Below are positions 1 through 8,089 of a stretch of DNA of 41,037 bases, in pieces. Positions within the stretch are counted from its first letter, which is position 1; each line of letters begins with the position of its first letter. The stretch comes from a virus. Position numbers and translations under genes: made by a program. The stretch covers positions 1 through 41,037 of IMG/VR virus record IMGVR_UViG_3300042311_000434, one strand, 5' to 3'. The notes beneath the pieces were generated by a model. It searched no databases and was not told the DNA's origin. It saw only the letters and a program-made list of their open reading frames with translations.

Positions 1-1344
1 ATTGTCATTGAAGGACTGATTAATAATAAGATTGCTATAAAAGTCACCAACAATAGTATTGTTTCGGAATCCACTATCTATGAGGTTATTATTAAAGCTG
101 TCCCCAATATTATTGTTAATGAAATCATTATTATTAAACGTTAAGAAATTATTTGTGAAATATGAACCTATTCGGTTAAAATCAAAATCTTGTGAATCGG
201 CATCTCCTAACATATTATTTTCAAAATAATTACCAATCTGATTTGAGTCCATATCACAATCAATAATATTGTATTGGAAATTTGAACCTATACTATTTCT
301 TTCAAAATCATTTGTTATAATATTATATCGACAAACTGGTCCGATTGTATTTGAATCCATACTATCATTAAATGTATTACCTACAACATTTCCACCGAAT
401 GTGTTATTTCTGTATGCGCCGCTGAGAAAAACATTATTTGATAATATAAAAGTATCGTAATTAACATTATCACCCAAGTATGTGTTATAATTATTCCCAT
501 CATTAAATGTATAATACTCCGCAAATTCATCATTAGTTGTGCCGGTAATATTACATTGGAGTGGATTCATATAGTTAGGTAATCTTATCCCCGCAGAATA
601 ATAGACGTTACTCACATCTGCTAATGTTCTACCTGTGACATACATTTCAACATTACTAACTATCGACGAAATTTCATAATATTGGAAACTAGCTATCCCA
701 TTAATACCAGGTGCATAAACTCCAAAAATATCACCAACAGTAAAATCAGTTGTAAATGTTGTTCCCGTTCCATTAACTAATCCGGTTGAACCAGTTAAAC
801 TAATTTTACCTTCATAGTATCGTTCTGAAAAATATCCAACATATCTAATAAATTGAACCGCTCTGAAATCATAGTCGGCTCTGTTATTCTTATCATCAAT
901 ACGTTCAGTAATTCTACCTTTAGCCGGTCCACCTGTTACTTCAGTTATATTCCAAGTTATATCATAAGATATTTTATCTTGTGGGTGTAATGTTGAATAT
1001 ACCGTAGGAGAGAATCCTGTTGTTGATATTGCTAACAATAATATAGGTTCTGTTGACCCTGTCTTATAATTACCGGTAGCTATTGGGGTACCATTAACAT
1101 CATAGTTTGGTTGGTCGTAACACGTTTGGAAGTCAGTCATTAAATAATAACTTCCTGCGGTTAGTGTTTCACCTGTGGCGAATGAATATAACTCATCGTA
1201 AGTTCCTTCGTTATAGTTTGAATTAGTGAATGCCGAATATGCTATATGGTATGTGTCACCGCTCAATTCTACGGGAAATAATGTATCGTTTGTTGGAAAT
1301 TGTAAAAGAGATAATTCTCCGATTGTTTTACCTGTTAATGCCAT
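1..1344 (-). CDS. Putative tail fibre with beta-solenoid-like repeats (3' end outside window)
   Basis: An open frame of 448 codons runs from the ATG at 1344 to the left window edge with no stop, so the C-terminus is missing. The N-terminus (MALTGKTIGELSLLQF) reads like a phage fibre attachment region. From about residue 330 to the edge the chain is Asn-rich, with a recurring pattern close to N-x-I-G-x-x-F-x-N-N-x-(I/L) about every 20 residues, as expected for a right-handed beta-helix or solenoid stalk. No catalytic motif is visible. It is the third gene of a minus-strand tail-fibre group (after 2376 and 1383) and has its own TATTTATA motif 17 bases before the ATG. The role is inferred: host-surface recognition or a fibre shaft. 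No family is firmly recognised. Confidence 0.6.
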   Translation of the reverse strand, partial: MALTGKTIGELSLLQFPTNDTLFPVELSGDTYHIAYSAFTNSNYNEGTYDELYSFATGETLTAGSYYLMTDFQTCYDQPNYDVNGTPIATGNYKTGSTEPILLLAISTTGFSPTVYSTLHPQDKISYDITWNITEVTGGPAKGRITERIDDKNNRADYDFRAVQFIRYVGYFSERYYEGKISLTGSTGLVNGTGTTFTTDFTVGDIFGVYAPGINGIASFQYYEISSIVSNVEMYVTGRTLADVSNVYYSAGIRLPNYMNPLQCNITGTTNDEFAEYYTFNDGNNYNTYLGDNVNYDTFILSNNVFLSGAYRNNTFGGNVVGNTFNDSMDSNTIGPVCRYNIITNDFERNSIGSNFQYNIIDCDMDSNQIGNYFENNMLGDADSQDFDFNRIGSYFTNNFLTFNNNDFINNNIGDSFNNNLIDSGFRNNTIVGDFYSNLIINQSFNDN

Positions 1345-1360
1345 AATTTGTTTTTTATTT

Positions 1361-1368
1361 TATAAATA
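1361..1368 (-). promoter_or_regulatory. Late-promoter-like TATTTATA motif
   Basis: TATTTATA on the minus strand, followed by an A-rich tract, 17 bases before the ATG of the fibre gene. It is one of the series described in the findings; promoter function is inferred. Confidence 0.45.
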
Positions 1369-1382
1369 TTTTTAATTTTATT

Positions 1383-2372
1383 TTAATACATTAAATAAAA
1401 ATTATCACCAACAATAATATATTCATCATTTTCAGTTATAATTGGATTAATTAAAATGTCAATTGGTGTTGAAGGTGTAGGAGTTGGTGTAGGAGTACTT
1501 GTCAATGTAGGTGTAGGGGTACTTGTAAATGTAGGTGTTGGCGTTGGCGTAGGAATAAAAGGAATAACAATAATTTCATATGTACTTCCAACCGGAGTTC
1601 CTGATAATTGACTAAAAAATGGCTCTCCTGTGTAGTTGTTATAATCTTCATCTATTGTAACAATAGTTTGTCCTGATAAACTTCCCAAATTAACCGTAAC
1701 ACCTGTAAATATTGTAATTGGAGAACCACTATAAACATTTAGAACATTTTCAAAAGTAACATTTATTTCTTCACTATATGAACGGTTTAACACTAATGTA
1801 TAATACGCAATTATTGAACCCGGTTCATATTCTGCAAAAAGAGTTAAATTTAATGGTTCTAATGTTGGCGTTGGAGTTGGAGTTGATGTTAGTGTCACGG
1901 TAGGGGTTAAAGTAATTGTTGGAGTAACAGTATTTGTTGGAGTAATTGACGGTGTTGGTGCTTTACAAGGGTCAAACGTAGGTGTTGGTGTTCTTGTTGG
2001 GGTAACCGTTAGTGTTGGTGTTTGAGTTTTTGTAACAGTTGGTGTTGGTGTCGGTACTTTACAAGGGTCAAATGTTGGTGTAGGTGTCATTGTTGGAGTA
2101 ACTGTTGGTGTTGCTGTTCTTGTTATTGTCGGTGTCGGTGTCGGTGTAGGTGTAGGTTCAGGTACATTTATTATTATAGGACAATCTGACCCCTCAACTA
2201 AAATTGTGTAAGTTCCGTATACGTCACGAGGAGGTGATAATAATGCAGGGTTAAATTCATAAGGTAGAATTTGATTACCTAAATTAATTACCACATTAAC
2301 TTTTGACGGTTTAAATATGATATTTGCCGTCTCACCAATATGACTTACACTTTGTATTATTATTGAACTCAT
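1383..2372 (-). CDS. Thr/Pro-repeat tail or adhesin-type protein
   Basis: 329 residues. Residues 1 to about 70 look globular and beta-rich. Two long Thr-Pro repeat tracts (about 71-185 and 275-305) follow; the first contains a duplicated TPTPTFDPCK(V/A)PTP unit with single cysteines. A beta-sandwich-like segment (about 187-272) lies between the tracts, and a short globular tail ends in NFYLMY. Thr-Pro tracts usually act as extended linkers or stalks on surface proteins. The gene begins three bases after the stop of the papain-domain protein, so the two are probably cotranscribed, and that protein has the same repeats. It is probably an accessory tail fibre or decoration protein. I recognise no specific family. 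Confidence 0.55.
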   Translation of the reverse strand: MSSIIIQSVSHIGETANIIFKPSKVNVVINLGNQILPYEFNPALLSPPRDVYGTYTILVEGSDCPIIINVPEPTPTPTPTPTITRTATPTVTPTMTPTPTFDPCKVPTPTPTVTKTQTPTLTVTPTRTPTPTFDPCKAPTPSITPTNTVTPTITLTPTVTLTSTPTPTPTLEPLNLTLFAEYEPGSIIAYYTLVLNRSYSEEINVTFENVLNVYSGSPITIFTGVTVNLGSLSGQTIVTIDEDYNNYTGEPFFSQLSGTPVGSTYEIIVIPFIPTPTPTPTFTSTPTPTLTSTPTPTPTPSTPIDILINPIITENDEYIIVGDNFYLMY

Positions 2373-2375
2373 CTT

Positions 2376-5297
2376 TTAAAACTTATTTTCAACGGCCAAA
2401 CATATTTCACCTCGTTCATTTATTAATCTTGCCATATCTGTAAATGAGATAAATGCGTGACCTGATTTACCCCAAGATTTACCCCAACTATTCTTAATTC
2501 TAAATAGTCTATTAATTGTGTCAACGCCATTAATTACATAAGCGTGACCACCAGATAACGTCCCACCAATAGATATAACTCCATTATAATTTGGGTAAAA
2601 CATATTGCGATACCAATTAGTTCCCACAACTACCGGCCCAATTTGTAATACTGTATTTATTAATGTTTGAACATCATATGCCCAATAATAATTACCAATC
2701 TTACGTGTACTGTTTAAATATTTTGCACCACCTCTAACAGATGTTCCATTATAATTTGTTCCTGGCCATTCATCAACTAGTTGTGCTTGTCGATAAATTA
2801 ACGTTGGATTTACCGGTGGTTGAACACCTGAATGAACAACAGGTCCGTCAGCAATCCAATGAGCCCAAGCGTACCCTACACATTGTGGCGTATTCCCTTG
2901 ATTCCCCCACCAAACATTAGCGTCCCAATATCTACTTGTTAATCTAACAATTGTTGGTGTAGGTGTTGGAGTTGGTAAAACACTTCTTGTTTTTGTTGGT
3001 GTAGGAGTTGGTGTAGGAGTTGGTAAAATACTTCTTGTTCTTGTTGGTGTAGGAGTTGGTAAAATACTTCTTGTTCTTGTTGGTGTAGGTGTTTTAGTTG
3101 GTACTACACGCACAACACGCACAACTCTAGTTACACTTTTAATTAATTCAAAATGGTCTTTAATTAAATAATTATTATCTCTCTCATCAGGTATATAAAT
3201 TCTACCTAAATCGAATGGTGGTAATTCTTCCGGGGTTGTTATTACATAGGTAAAATCATTAACCGGACATACTTCACCACAATCGGGACAATCCGGATTA
3301 AACATATTAAAAGTATCTTTTAATAAATTAAAGTTATGTTTAACCTCATCCGCAGATAATGGTTCCACATACATTCTAAATTGAGAAATACCACCATCAA
3401 ATGAACCGGCAAAATTTTGTTCTAATAATATATCAGTAGTTAACCCACTAAATGTTGTTCCAACGAAATCATTAGTTGGGAAACACTCAGGGTCTTGGAT
3501 ATAGGTTGTTCCTGTTGTTGAAGAAAATGTTAAATTCTCTCTTAAACCTTGAGTTCCACCTCCCCACGAAATATTATAAGGTACCCCAACTTGTTTTTCC
3601 TTATCAGTACTTAACGCTCTTGGGATTATTTCCTCAATATCTTCAAATGTGTAGAATATTCTACCATTAATATAAATTTTTAATCTACCTTTCCTAAAAT
3701 CTTTATCGATTAACCATTTTTCATTAAGATTAACCAAATCAATTTGTTCAGGGTCTTTACCACAAGTTTGAGTATATGGTACGGTGATTAATTCAGTAGA
3801 ATTACCTGCGAGACCATCTAAATATTTTTTCTCAGTGATATCACCAATACCACCTCTATACCATAAATCACAAGTGTTTAACCAAGTGTATCTTTCCCAA
3901 ACGGCTGTGATGTGGAACCAATGTTCTAAATCTAAATACGATGGATTATGTTGTAAACAATATGGGTAAATTGGTGGAGTACAATAGTTATCTATTGTGT
4001 ATCCTGTTGTGTAAGTGATTCCTGTTGTCGAACAAGTTCCACTAGTTTCACATCCACCGGTAAATCTTAAAATTCTAATACCTATTTGGGGATTATTTGG
4101 TGACCCACATAATTTCATCGCAAACGCATTTGACATTGAATCAAACAATGGGTCACTTTCACAAGTATTCTCAACGGAACCTGGTGTTAAATTACAAGTA
4201 TCGCAAGTTTGACATTCATTACAAGATATACATTGTGTACAAGTACATCCTGAAGTACAAGCCGTGATTGGTTCACAATTTGAAGGTGCCGGTACAGGAG
4301 TAGGTGTAGGTGTTGGAGTTGGGGTAGGACTTGGACAATCGTGTATTTTATATTCCCAACCACAAGTAATACAACCATCACAGTCTGCTTTGGTTGGTCT
4401 TGGTGGGTAAACATAAATACATCTACTATTAACCACTGAATTTTCACAACAAGCACAAGTTGTTAAACCTGTAACATTAGAAGTTACTCTAGTATAACCC
4501 GTTAAACATCTCGGATGTCCATCCGCATAATGATAAAATTTATTTTCAGCTCGAGCCCCAAAATAAAAGAACATATCCTTATTATTAGGGTAAATTTCAT
4601 TTAAAGTGGTTTCTCCACTACTTGGGGAATATTGATTGAATAGTCTTGGTTTTAATAACATTTCAACTGACCATCCTTTATTCATCCTTTCAGGGAATAT
4701 TTCATAATCATACCCAAATAATCTATAAAACCCTTGATAGAACCCACCATATAATTCGTGGTATCTACCAACACTATCGTTCTTACTAACTACCTCATAT
4801 AATATGGTATCGTCAAAACCTGAGAATCTAACGTTAGTACTAGTATAACCTGTAACTTGGAATAATTTTAATCTTCTATCAAATGATAATCTGTTAAATT
4901 TAGTGTAGTCATTAATTCCATTGGTGAATGTAATTGATTGTCCTGTCATTGATTCAACCAACCCATTATCAATACCTGTTAACCCAATATCACAAGAGGT
5001 ATTGGCGGTTAAACAACTTAAATCTATATTTTCAGGATTGTAATAATTTTTTGAAACAAAAACATTATTAAAGTTATATTCCTTATAATTTAAAACAATT
5101 GGTTGTACCGAAATTGAATCATTAATATCAAAATTAATAGGTAATCTATTACCATAGGTTTCGGCAATTAAATAAGGTGAGAAAACCACTTCTTCTTTGT
5201 AGTTTCTTTCATCAGTAGATAACGTCATATCACTAAGGTCTAACGCTAATTTTACCCCCCAATTCGGTTTCGGAAATTGATTTATATTTTGACTCAC
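2376..5297 (-). CDS. Tail adhesin with LamG-like region and C-terminal papain-family (C1A) cysteine protease
   Basis: 973 residues starting at GTG (5297), with a TATTTATC motif 13 bases upstream. Residues about 200-650 look like a LamG/concanavalin-type lectin fold (WFHITAVWE near 456, LKIYINGRIF near 538, GGISQFRMY near 630). A Thr-Pro linker and a dense Cys cluster (about 340-370) are inserted in it. A second Thr-Pro linker (about 733-783) leads to residues 784-973, a papain-like peptidase. Its parts are NQG with oxyanion-hole Q800 six residues before catalytic C806 (QCVGYAW), H918 in GGHAYVING and N936 in NSWGKSWGKSG. The Q-C-H-N order and spacing match family C1A. Likely role: a virion-displayed protease that binds and degrades host surface protein or glycoprotein. 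I see no propeptide. Domain identity is strong; tail location is inferred from neighbours and linkers. Confidence 0.8.
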   Translation of the reverse strand: MSQNINQFPKPNWGVKLALDLSDMTLSTDERNYKEEVVFSPYLIAETYGNRLPINFDINDSISVQPIVLNYKEYNFNNVFVSKNYYNPENIDLSCLTANTSCDIGLTGIDNGLVESMTGQSITFTNGINDYTKFNRLSFDRRLKLFQVTGYTSTNVRFSGFDDTILYEVVSKNDSVGRYHELYGGFYQGFYRLFGYDYEIFPERMNKGWSVEMLLKPRLFNQYSPSSGETTLNEIYPNNKDMFFYFGARAENKFYHYADGHPRCLTGYTRVTSNVTGLTTCACCENSVVNSRCIYVYPPRPTKADCDGCITCGWEYKIHDCPSPTPTPTPTPTPVPAPSNCEPITACTSGCTCTQCISCNECQTCDTCNLTPGSVENTCESDPLFDSMSNAFAMKLCGSPNNPQIGIRILRFTGGCETSGTCSTTGITYTTGYTIDNYCTPPIYPYCLQHNPSYLDLEHWFHITAVWERYTWLNTCDLWYRGGIGDITEKKYLDGLAGNSTELITVPYTQTCGKDPEQIDLVNLNEKWLIDKDFRKGRLKIYINGRIFYTFEDIEEIIPRALSTDKEKQVGVPYNISWGGGTQGLRENLTFSSTTGTTYIQDPECFPTNDFVGTTFSGLTTDILLEQNFAGSFDGGISQFRMYVEPLSADEVKHNFNLLKDTFNMFNPDCPDCGEVCPVNDFTYVITTPEELPPFDLGRIYIPDERDNNYLIKDHFELIKSVTRVVRVVRVVPTKTPTPTRTRSILPTPTPTRTRSILPTPTPTPTPTKTRSVLPTPTPTPTIVRLTSRYWDANVWWGNQGNTPQCVGYAWAHWIADGPVVHSGVQPPVNPTLIYRQAQLVDEWPGTNYNGTSVRGGAKYLNSTRKIGNYYWAYDVQTLINTVLQIGPVVVGTNWYRNMFYPNYNGVISIGGTLSGGHAYVINGVDTINRLFRIKNSWGKSWGKSGHAFISFTDMARLINERGEICLAVENKF

Positions 5298-5309
5298 AAT
5301 CTTTTTTAT

Positions 5310-5317
5310 GATAAATA
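5310..5317 (-). promoter_or_regulatory. Late-promoter-like TATTTATC motif
   Basis: A one-base variant of the TATTTATA series on the minus strand, followed by an A-run, ahead of the GTG start of the papain-domain protein. It lies back to back with the plus-strand copy at 5331 in a divergent intergenic region. Confidence 0.35.
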
Positions 5318-5330
5318 GTCAGAAACGAAG

Positions 5331-5338
5331 TATTTATA
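5331..5338 (+). promoter_or_regulatory. Late-promoter-like TATTTATA motif
   Basis: TATTTATA, then ATAAAAAG, 14 bases before the ATG at 5353. It is the first plus-strand copy of the motif and probably starts the 5353-7978 unit. Confidence 0.45.
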
Positions 5339-5352
5339 TATAAAAAGTTGAT

Positions 5353-6189
5353 ATGATTAATTTTAATACCGAATATTTTGGAAACAATTGTTACTTTTAT
5401 ATTAAAGATAGAGGTAACAAAATATCCCTTTATTATAATGTGGCCGACACTTTAACGGAATCAAGAAAGTCTGACGATAAAATTGAGTTTGATAAAAAAG
5501 ACGAAAAAAAAGTTAAAGGTATGATTTCCGCAGCGTTAAAAACAAAATCAAAAGTAACGAAGAAAGGTTTAGATAAAAAACTTAAGGGAATTAAATCTAA
5601 AGAAGAAATTGACGAATTGGTTGATGAAGACGGTGGTTTATTAGGGTCTAGAATTCCAGACATTAATCACGCTTTATCACCAAGAAAAACTACCGACCAA
5701 TATGTTGCGATGTCAAGAACAACAAATGACCCGGTAACACGAGGATATAGAGTTTATTATGGTGAGAGTGAGGAAGGTTCTGATAAAATAATTAATGAAG
5801 TTGACTATTCTGAAGCTTTCGGATACGAAGAAACAAAAGATATGGATTTTAAAAATACAGTTAAAACCCTTAAAGAAATGGGGGTTGAAAATGCTGTTGA
5901 AAGAGCCAAAGAGTTTGGTAAATTACCAAAAGCAAAAAAACAACACGGTGAATTAAAACAACGATTATCTGAAAAAGAAAGTATTGAAGAACACCAAAAA
6001 AATATGATGGCTAAAATGGTTGAGGATATTTTAACAAAAAAATCAAAAGATGATTCTGACGTTATTAAAAACACCGGTATTAGTAAAATTTTAAAGAAAA
6101 ACCTTAAATCAATTAAAAATATTGCAGACAAAGAAGGTATTAGTGTTAATATGTTAATAAAAGCGTTAAAATCGTCAGACGATGAATAG
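5353..6189 (+). CDS. Hypothetical phage protein, Lys/Glu-rich and helical
   Basis: 278 residues, highly charged (many Lys, Glu and Asp) and predicted mostly helical after a short aromatic-rich N-terminus. No catalytic motif, membrane segment or signal peptide is visible. It is the first gene of a five-gene plus-strand unit (5353-7978) behind a late-type motif and ending at a terminator. The next gene overlaps its end by eight bases, indicating translational coupling. Its position between the tail-fibre genes and the rest of the genome fits a late structural or assembly protein, but nothing in the sequence proves this. Confidence 0.6.
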   Translation: MINFNTEYFGNNCYFYIKDRGNKISLYYNVADTLTESRKSDDKIEFDKKDEKKVKGMISAALKTKSKVTKKGLDKKLKGIKSKEEIDELVDEDGGLLGSRIPDINHALSPRKTTDQYVAMSRTTNDPVTRGYRVYYGESEEGSDKIINEVDYSEAFGYEETKDMDFKNTVKTLKEMGVENAVERAKEFGKLPKAKKQHGELKQRLSEKESIEEHQKNMMAKMVEDILTKKSKDDSDVIKNTGISKILKKNLKSIKNIADKEGISVNMLIKALKSSDDE

Positions 6190-6652
6190 TGACTTATACG
6201 GAAAAGTTTTTGATGTCCCTCAAGATGTTGTAGATTATCTACACCAATGTCATTCGGCTGCCGGAGATGTTGATGAAACTACTGAAGGATATAAAAGAAA
6301 TAAAGAGTTAAGAGAAAAGAAACAAGTTACTTATCAACAACTTAAGAGAATAAAGAATTGGTTTGATGAGTTCAATGGTCACGAGGATGAAATACCTCAT
6401 ATCTTAAATGGTGGTCACTATGTTAAAAATTGGGTGAACAATACATTACAAGGTAAAAGAGATGATATTGAATTGACAAAACAAAACAAATCTGTAGTTC
6501 TACCTAATCAACAAATTGATGTTCACGATAAAAATGATATAAGAACAATGAATAGACCAAGTAAAAGTCATAGTTCATCTGTTAATCAATATAATACCGA
6601 CATTACTGAAAACTTAAAAAGAATAAACGAACTAATAAAAAAAATATTATAA
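6182..6652 (+). CDS. Hypothetical protein
   Basis: 156 residues, hydrophilic. The N-terminal half (VPQDVVDYLHQCHSAAGDVD, then a helical KNWFDEF segment) looks compact. The C-terminal half is Asn/Ser-rich and ends in a short helix. It overlaps the upstream frame by eight bases and is followed one base later by the next gene, so it belongs to one operon. I do not recognise a family. The conserved-looking compact N-terminal half, with its Trp, Cys and His residues, would be the part to search with. Confidence 0.6.
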   Translation: MNSDLYGKVFDVPQDVVDYLHQCHSAAGDVDETTEGYKRNKELREKKQVTYQQLKRIKNWFDEFNGHEDEIPHILNGGHYVKNWVNNTLQGKRDDIELTKQNKSVVLPNQQIDVHDKNDIRTMNRPSKSHSSSVNQYNTDITENLKRINELIKKIL

Positions 6653-6653
6653 T

Positions 6654-6950
6654 ATGGCAAATTTAGAACCTTTAGATTTCGCACAACCGGATAATAAATT
6701 ATCTCAAATCGCGGCCGCTCAAAGAGCGTTATTATTCCCGAAAAACGATTATAAAGACACTGCTAACGAATATTCAGCAGTTAACCCTGACGCTCTTGCA
6801 ACTGGAGATGCTCAAGGTAAAGGTACAGGTGGGGACTTAGACACTAATAATGAAAGTGCCGGAGCAATCCAAGATATCCTTGAAAGAAAATCAGAACTTG
6901 TATTTAATCAATACAAATCAAATTCTCCTTATACAACACCAAGTGCATAA
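6654..6950 (+). CDS. Hypothetical small protein
   Basis: 98 residues with no cysteine, beginning MANLEPLDFAQPDNKLSQIA. The second half is rich in Gly, Asp and Asn (about residues 45-70). The start lies one base after the preceding stop and the stop overlaps the next start codon (ATAATGA arrangement), so translation is probably coupled. No motif, signal peptide or membrane segment is visible. The composition suits a small virion component, but this is speculation. Confidence 0.55.
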   Translation: MANLEPLDFAQPDNKLSQIAAAQRALLFPKNDYKDTANEYSAVNPDALATGDAQGKGTGGDLDTNNESAGAIQDILERKSELVFNQYKSNSPYTTPSA

Positions 6951-7357
6951 TGAAACTTTACAACACATTTAAATCTCTTATTTTAGAAGTAGCGTCTGTT
7001 GATTCAATTGTCAACGCTATAAAAAATAGAGATAAAATTGTCGTATACTACGATGGTGATGAACCAGGTGGTCGTGGTCTAAGAACTATTGAACCTGTTT
7101 GTTTCGGATATTCTAAAGCCGGTAACCCTGTGTTACGAGCTTGGGATAATGAAGGAGCGTCTCACACCGCGTATAAAGGTGAACAACCTTTACCGGGATG
7201 GAGATTATTCAGAGCCGACAAAATCGCATCATTCAAACCAACAGGTGAGAAATTTAACGAACCAAAACCAGGGTATAATCCAAGAGGCGATAAAGGTATG
7301 ACAAGAGTTATTATAAACGCAGTTTTTGGTCAACCAACAACTGAACCAATACAATAA
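6950..7357 (+). CDS. WYL-domain-like protein
   Basis: 135 residues. Residues about 18-80 follow the WYL-domain pattern: a helix with AIKNRDKIVVYY, a strand pair around RTIEPVCFGYSKAGNPVLRA, and a closing FRADKIASF element. WYL domains bind nucleic-acid or nucleotide ligands in regulators and defence-linked proteins, but here there is no DNA-binding HTH. The first 15 residues (MKLYNTFKSLILEVA) form a short amphipathic leader containing ILE followed by VAS, which resembles the (I/L)xE site cut by T4-type prohead proteases. It could be a packaged or tail-associated protein rather than a regulator. The C-terminal 40 residues are Gly/Pro-rich. Fold call moderate, function unknown. Confidence 0.55.
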   Translation: MKLYNTFKSLILEVASVDSIVNAIKNRDKIVVYYDGDEPGGRGLRTIEPVCFGYSKAGNPVLRAWDNEGASHTAYKGEQPLPGWRLFRADKIASFKPTGEKFNEPKPGYNPRGDKGMTRVIINAVFGQPTTEPIQ

Positions 7358-7360
7358 AAT

Positions 7361-7978
7361 ATGAATAGTGAAGCTGATTTAATTCAAAAACTAATGATAT
7401 CCAAACAAATAATGGATAAACATAATCAAACACCAAGAGGTAATATGCCATCTATGGATTCGTATAGTTCACCTGAAGTTGAATCTTACAAACCGGTTGG
7501 GGCAAAATATAACATCCCTCAAGAATTTTTGCAAGAATCTCAATCAAATGAACCATACTTGTCATCAATCCCAAAAACTCCAACAATGCCACAAGCAATG
7601 ACTAAAGATAGAGTTATGTCATCAAATCTTCCTGACGAAATAAAACGATTAATGATTGAGCACCCAATTGAAGTTCCCAACTCAATGGGAGGTGGAGCGA
7701 CATTATCTAATGACCTAGTTGAGAAAGCAGCAAGATTAATGAATACTGACGCAAGAGGTAATCAATCAAAACAAAGAGTTCAAGAACAATCTCAACCACA
7801 ACAATCAAACTTTAATATGAAAGAATTAAAGTCAATGCTTCGTGAAGTTGTAGAGGAAGTCTTACAAGAAAACGGAATTTTATCAGAATCTGAACAAAAA
7901 TCTAATGAAGTCTTTTCTTTTAAAGTTGGAAAACATATATTTGAAGGTAAGGTTACTAAGATAAAAAAAATCTCTTAA
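7361..7978 (+). CDS. Hypothetical protein, probably structural
   Basis: 205 residues. The N-terminal two thirds are Pro/Ser/Gln/Met-rich and probably disordered. Residues about 150-172 form a strong amphipathic helix (MKELKSMLREVVEEVLQE), and the C-terminus (about 182-203) looks like a small beta element (SFKVGKHIFEGKVTKI). The gene is the last of its unit: the next plus-strand gene follows a hairpin terminator. The helix-plus-beta tail resembles an assembly or interaction tail in phage structural proteins, but I recognise no family. Confidence 0.55.
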   Translation: MNSEADLIQKLMISKQIMDKHNQTPRGNMPSMDSYSSPEVESYKPVGAKYNIPQEFLQESQSNEPYLSSIPKTPTMPQAMTKDRVMSSNLPDEIKRLMIEHPIEVPNSMGGGATLSNDLVEKAARLMNTDARGNQSKQRVQEQSQPQQSNFNMKELKSMLREVVEEVLQENGILSESEQKSNEVFSFKVGKHIFEGKVTKIKKIS

Positions 7979-7998
7979 CTTTATTTACTCTCAAGATT

Positions 7999-8030
7999 AA
8001 CCCTCATCTACCAAGTTGGGGGTTTTTTGT
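7999..8030 (+). terminator. Rho-independent terminator
   Basis: AACCCTCA pairs with TGGGGGTT (one G-T wobble) around a ten-base loop, followed by TTTTTTG. It closes the 5353-7978 unit and separates it from the glycan block. Confidence 0.6.
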
Positions 8031-8040
8031 TTTTATATAG

Positions 8041-8073
8041 TTGATATTCTTTTTATTTTTTATTATATTTTTG
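8041..8073 (+). promoter_or_regulatory. Bacteroidota-type promoter (TTG ... TATTTTTG)
   Basis: TTG at 8041-8043 and TATTTTTG (a TAnnTTTG match) at 8066-8073 lie just after the terminator and 16 bases before the first glycosyltransferase ATG. The 22-base spacing is slightly long. It would let the host-type sigma factor transcribe the glycan block early. Confidence 0.4.
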
Positions 8074-8089
8074 GATATAAATTAAAACT

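Noticed and set aside
1440-3110. Possible CRISPR-like array in the repetitive GTTGGTGTAGG DNA
   Set aside because: Repeats are short, irregular and in frame with Thr-Pro codons; there are no spacers or leader.
4187-4456. Minus-strand frame of 89 residues inside the 2376 gene
   Set aside because: It is a shifted frame of the cysteine- and Thr-Pro-rich part of a real gene, with no start context of its own.
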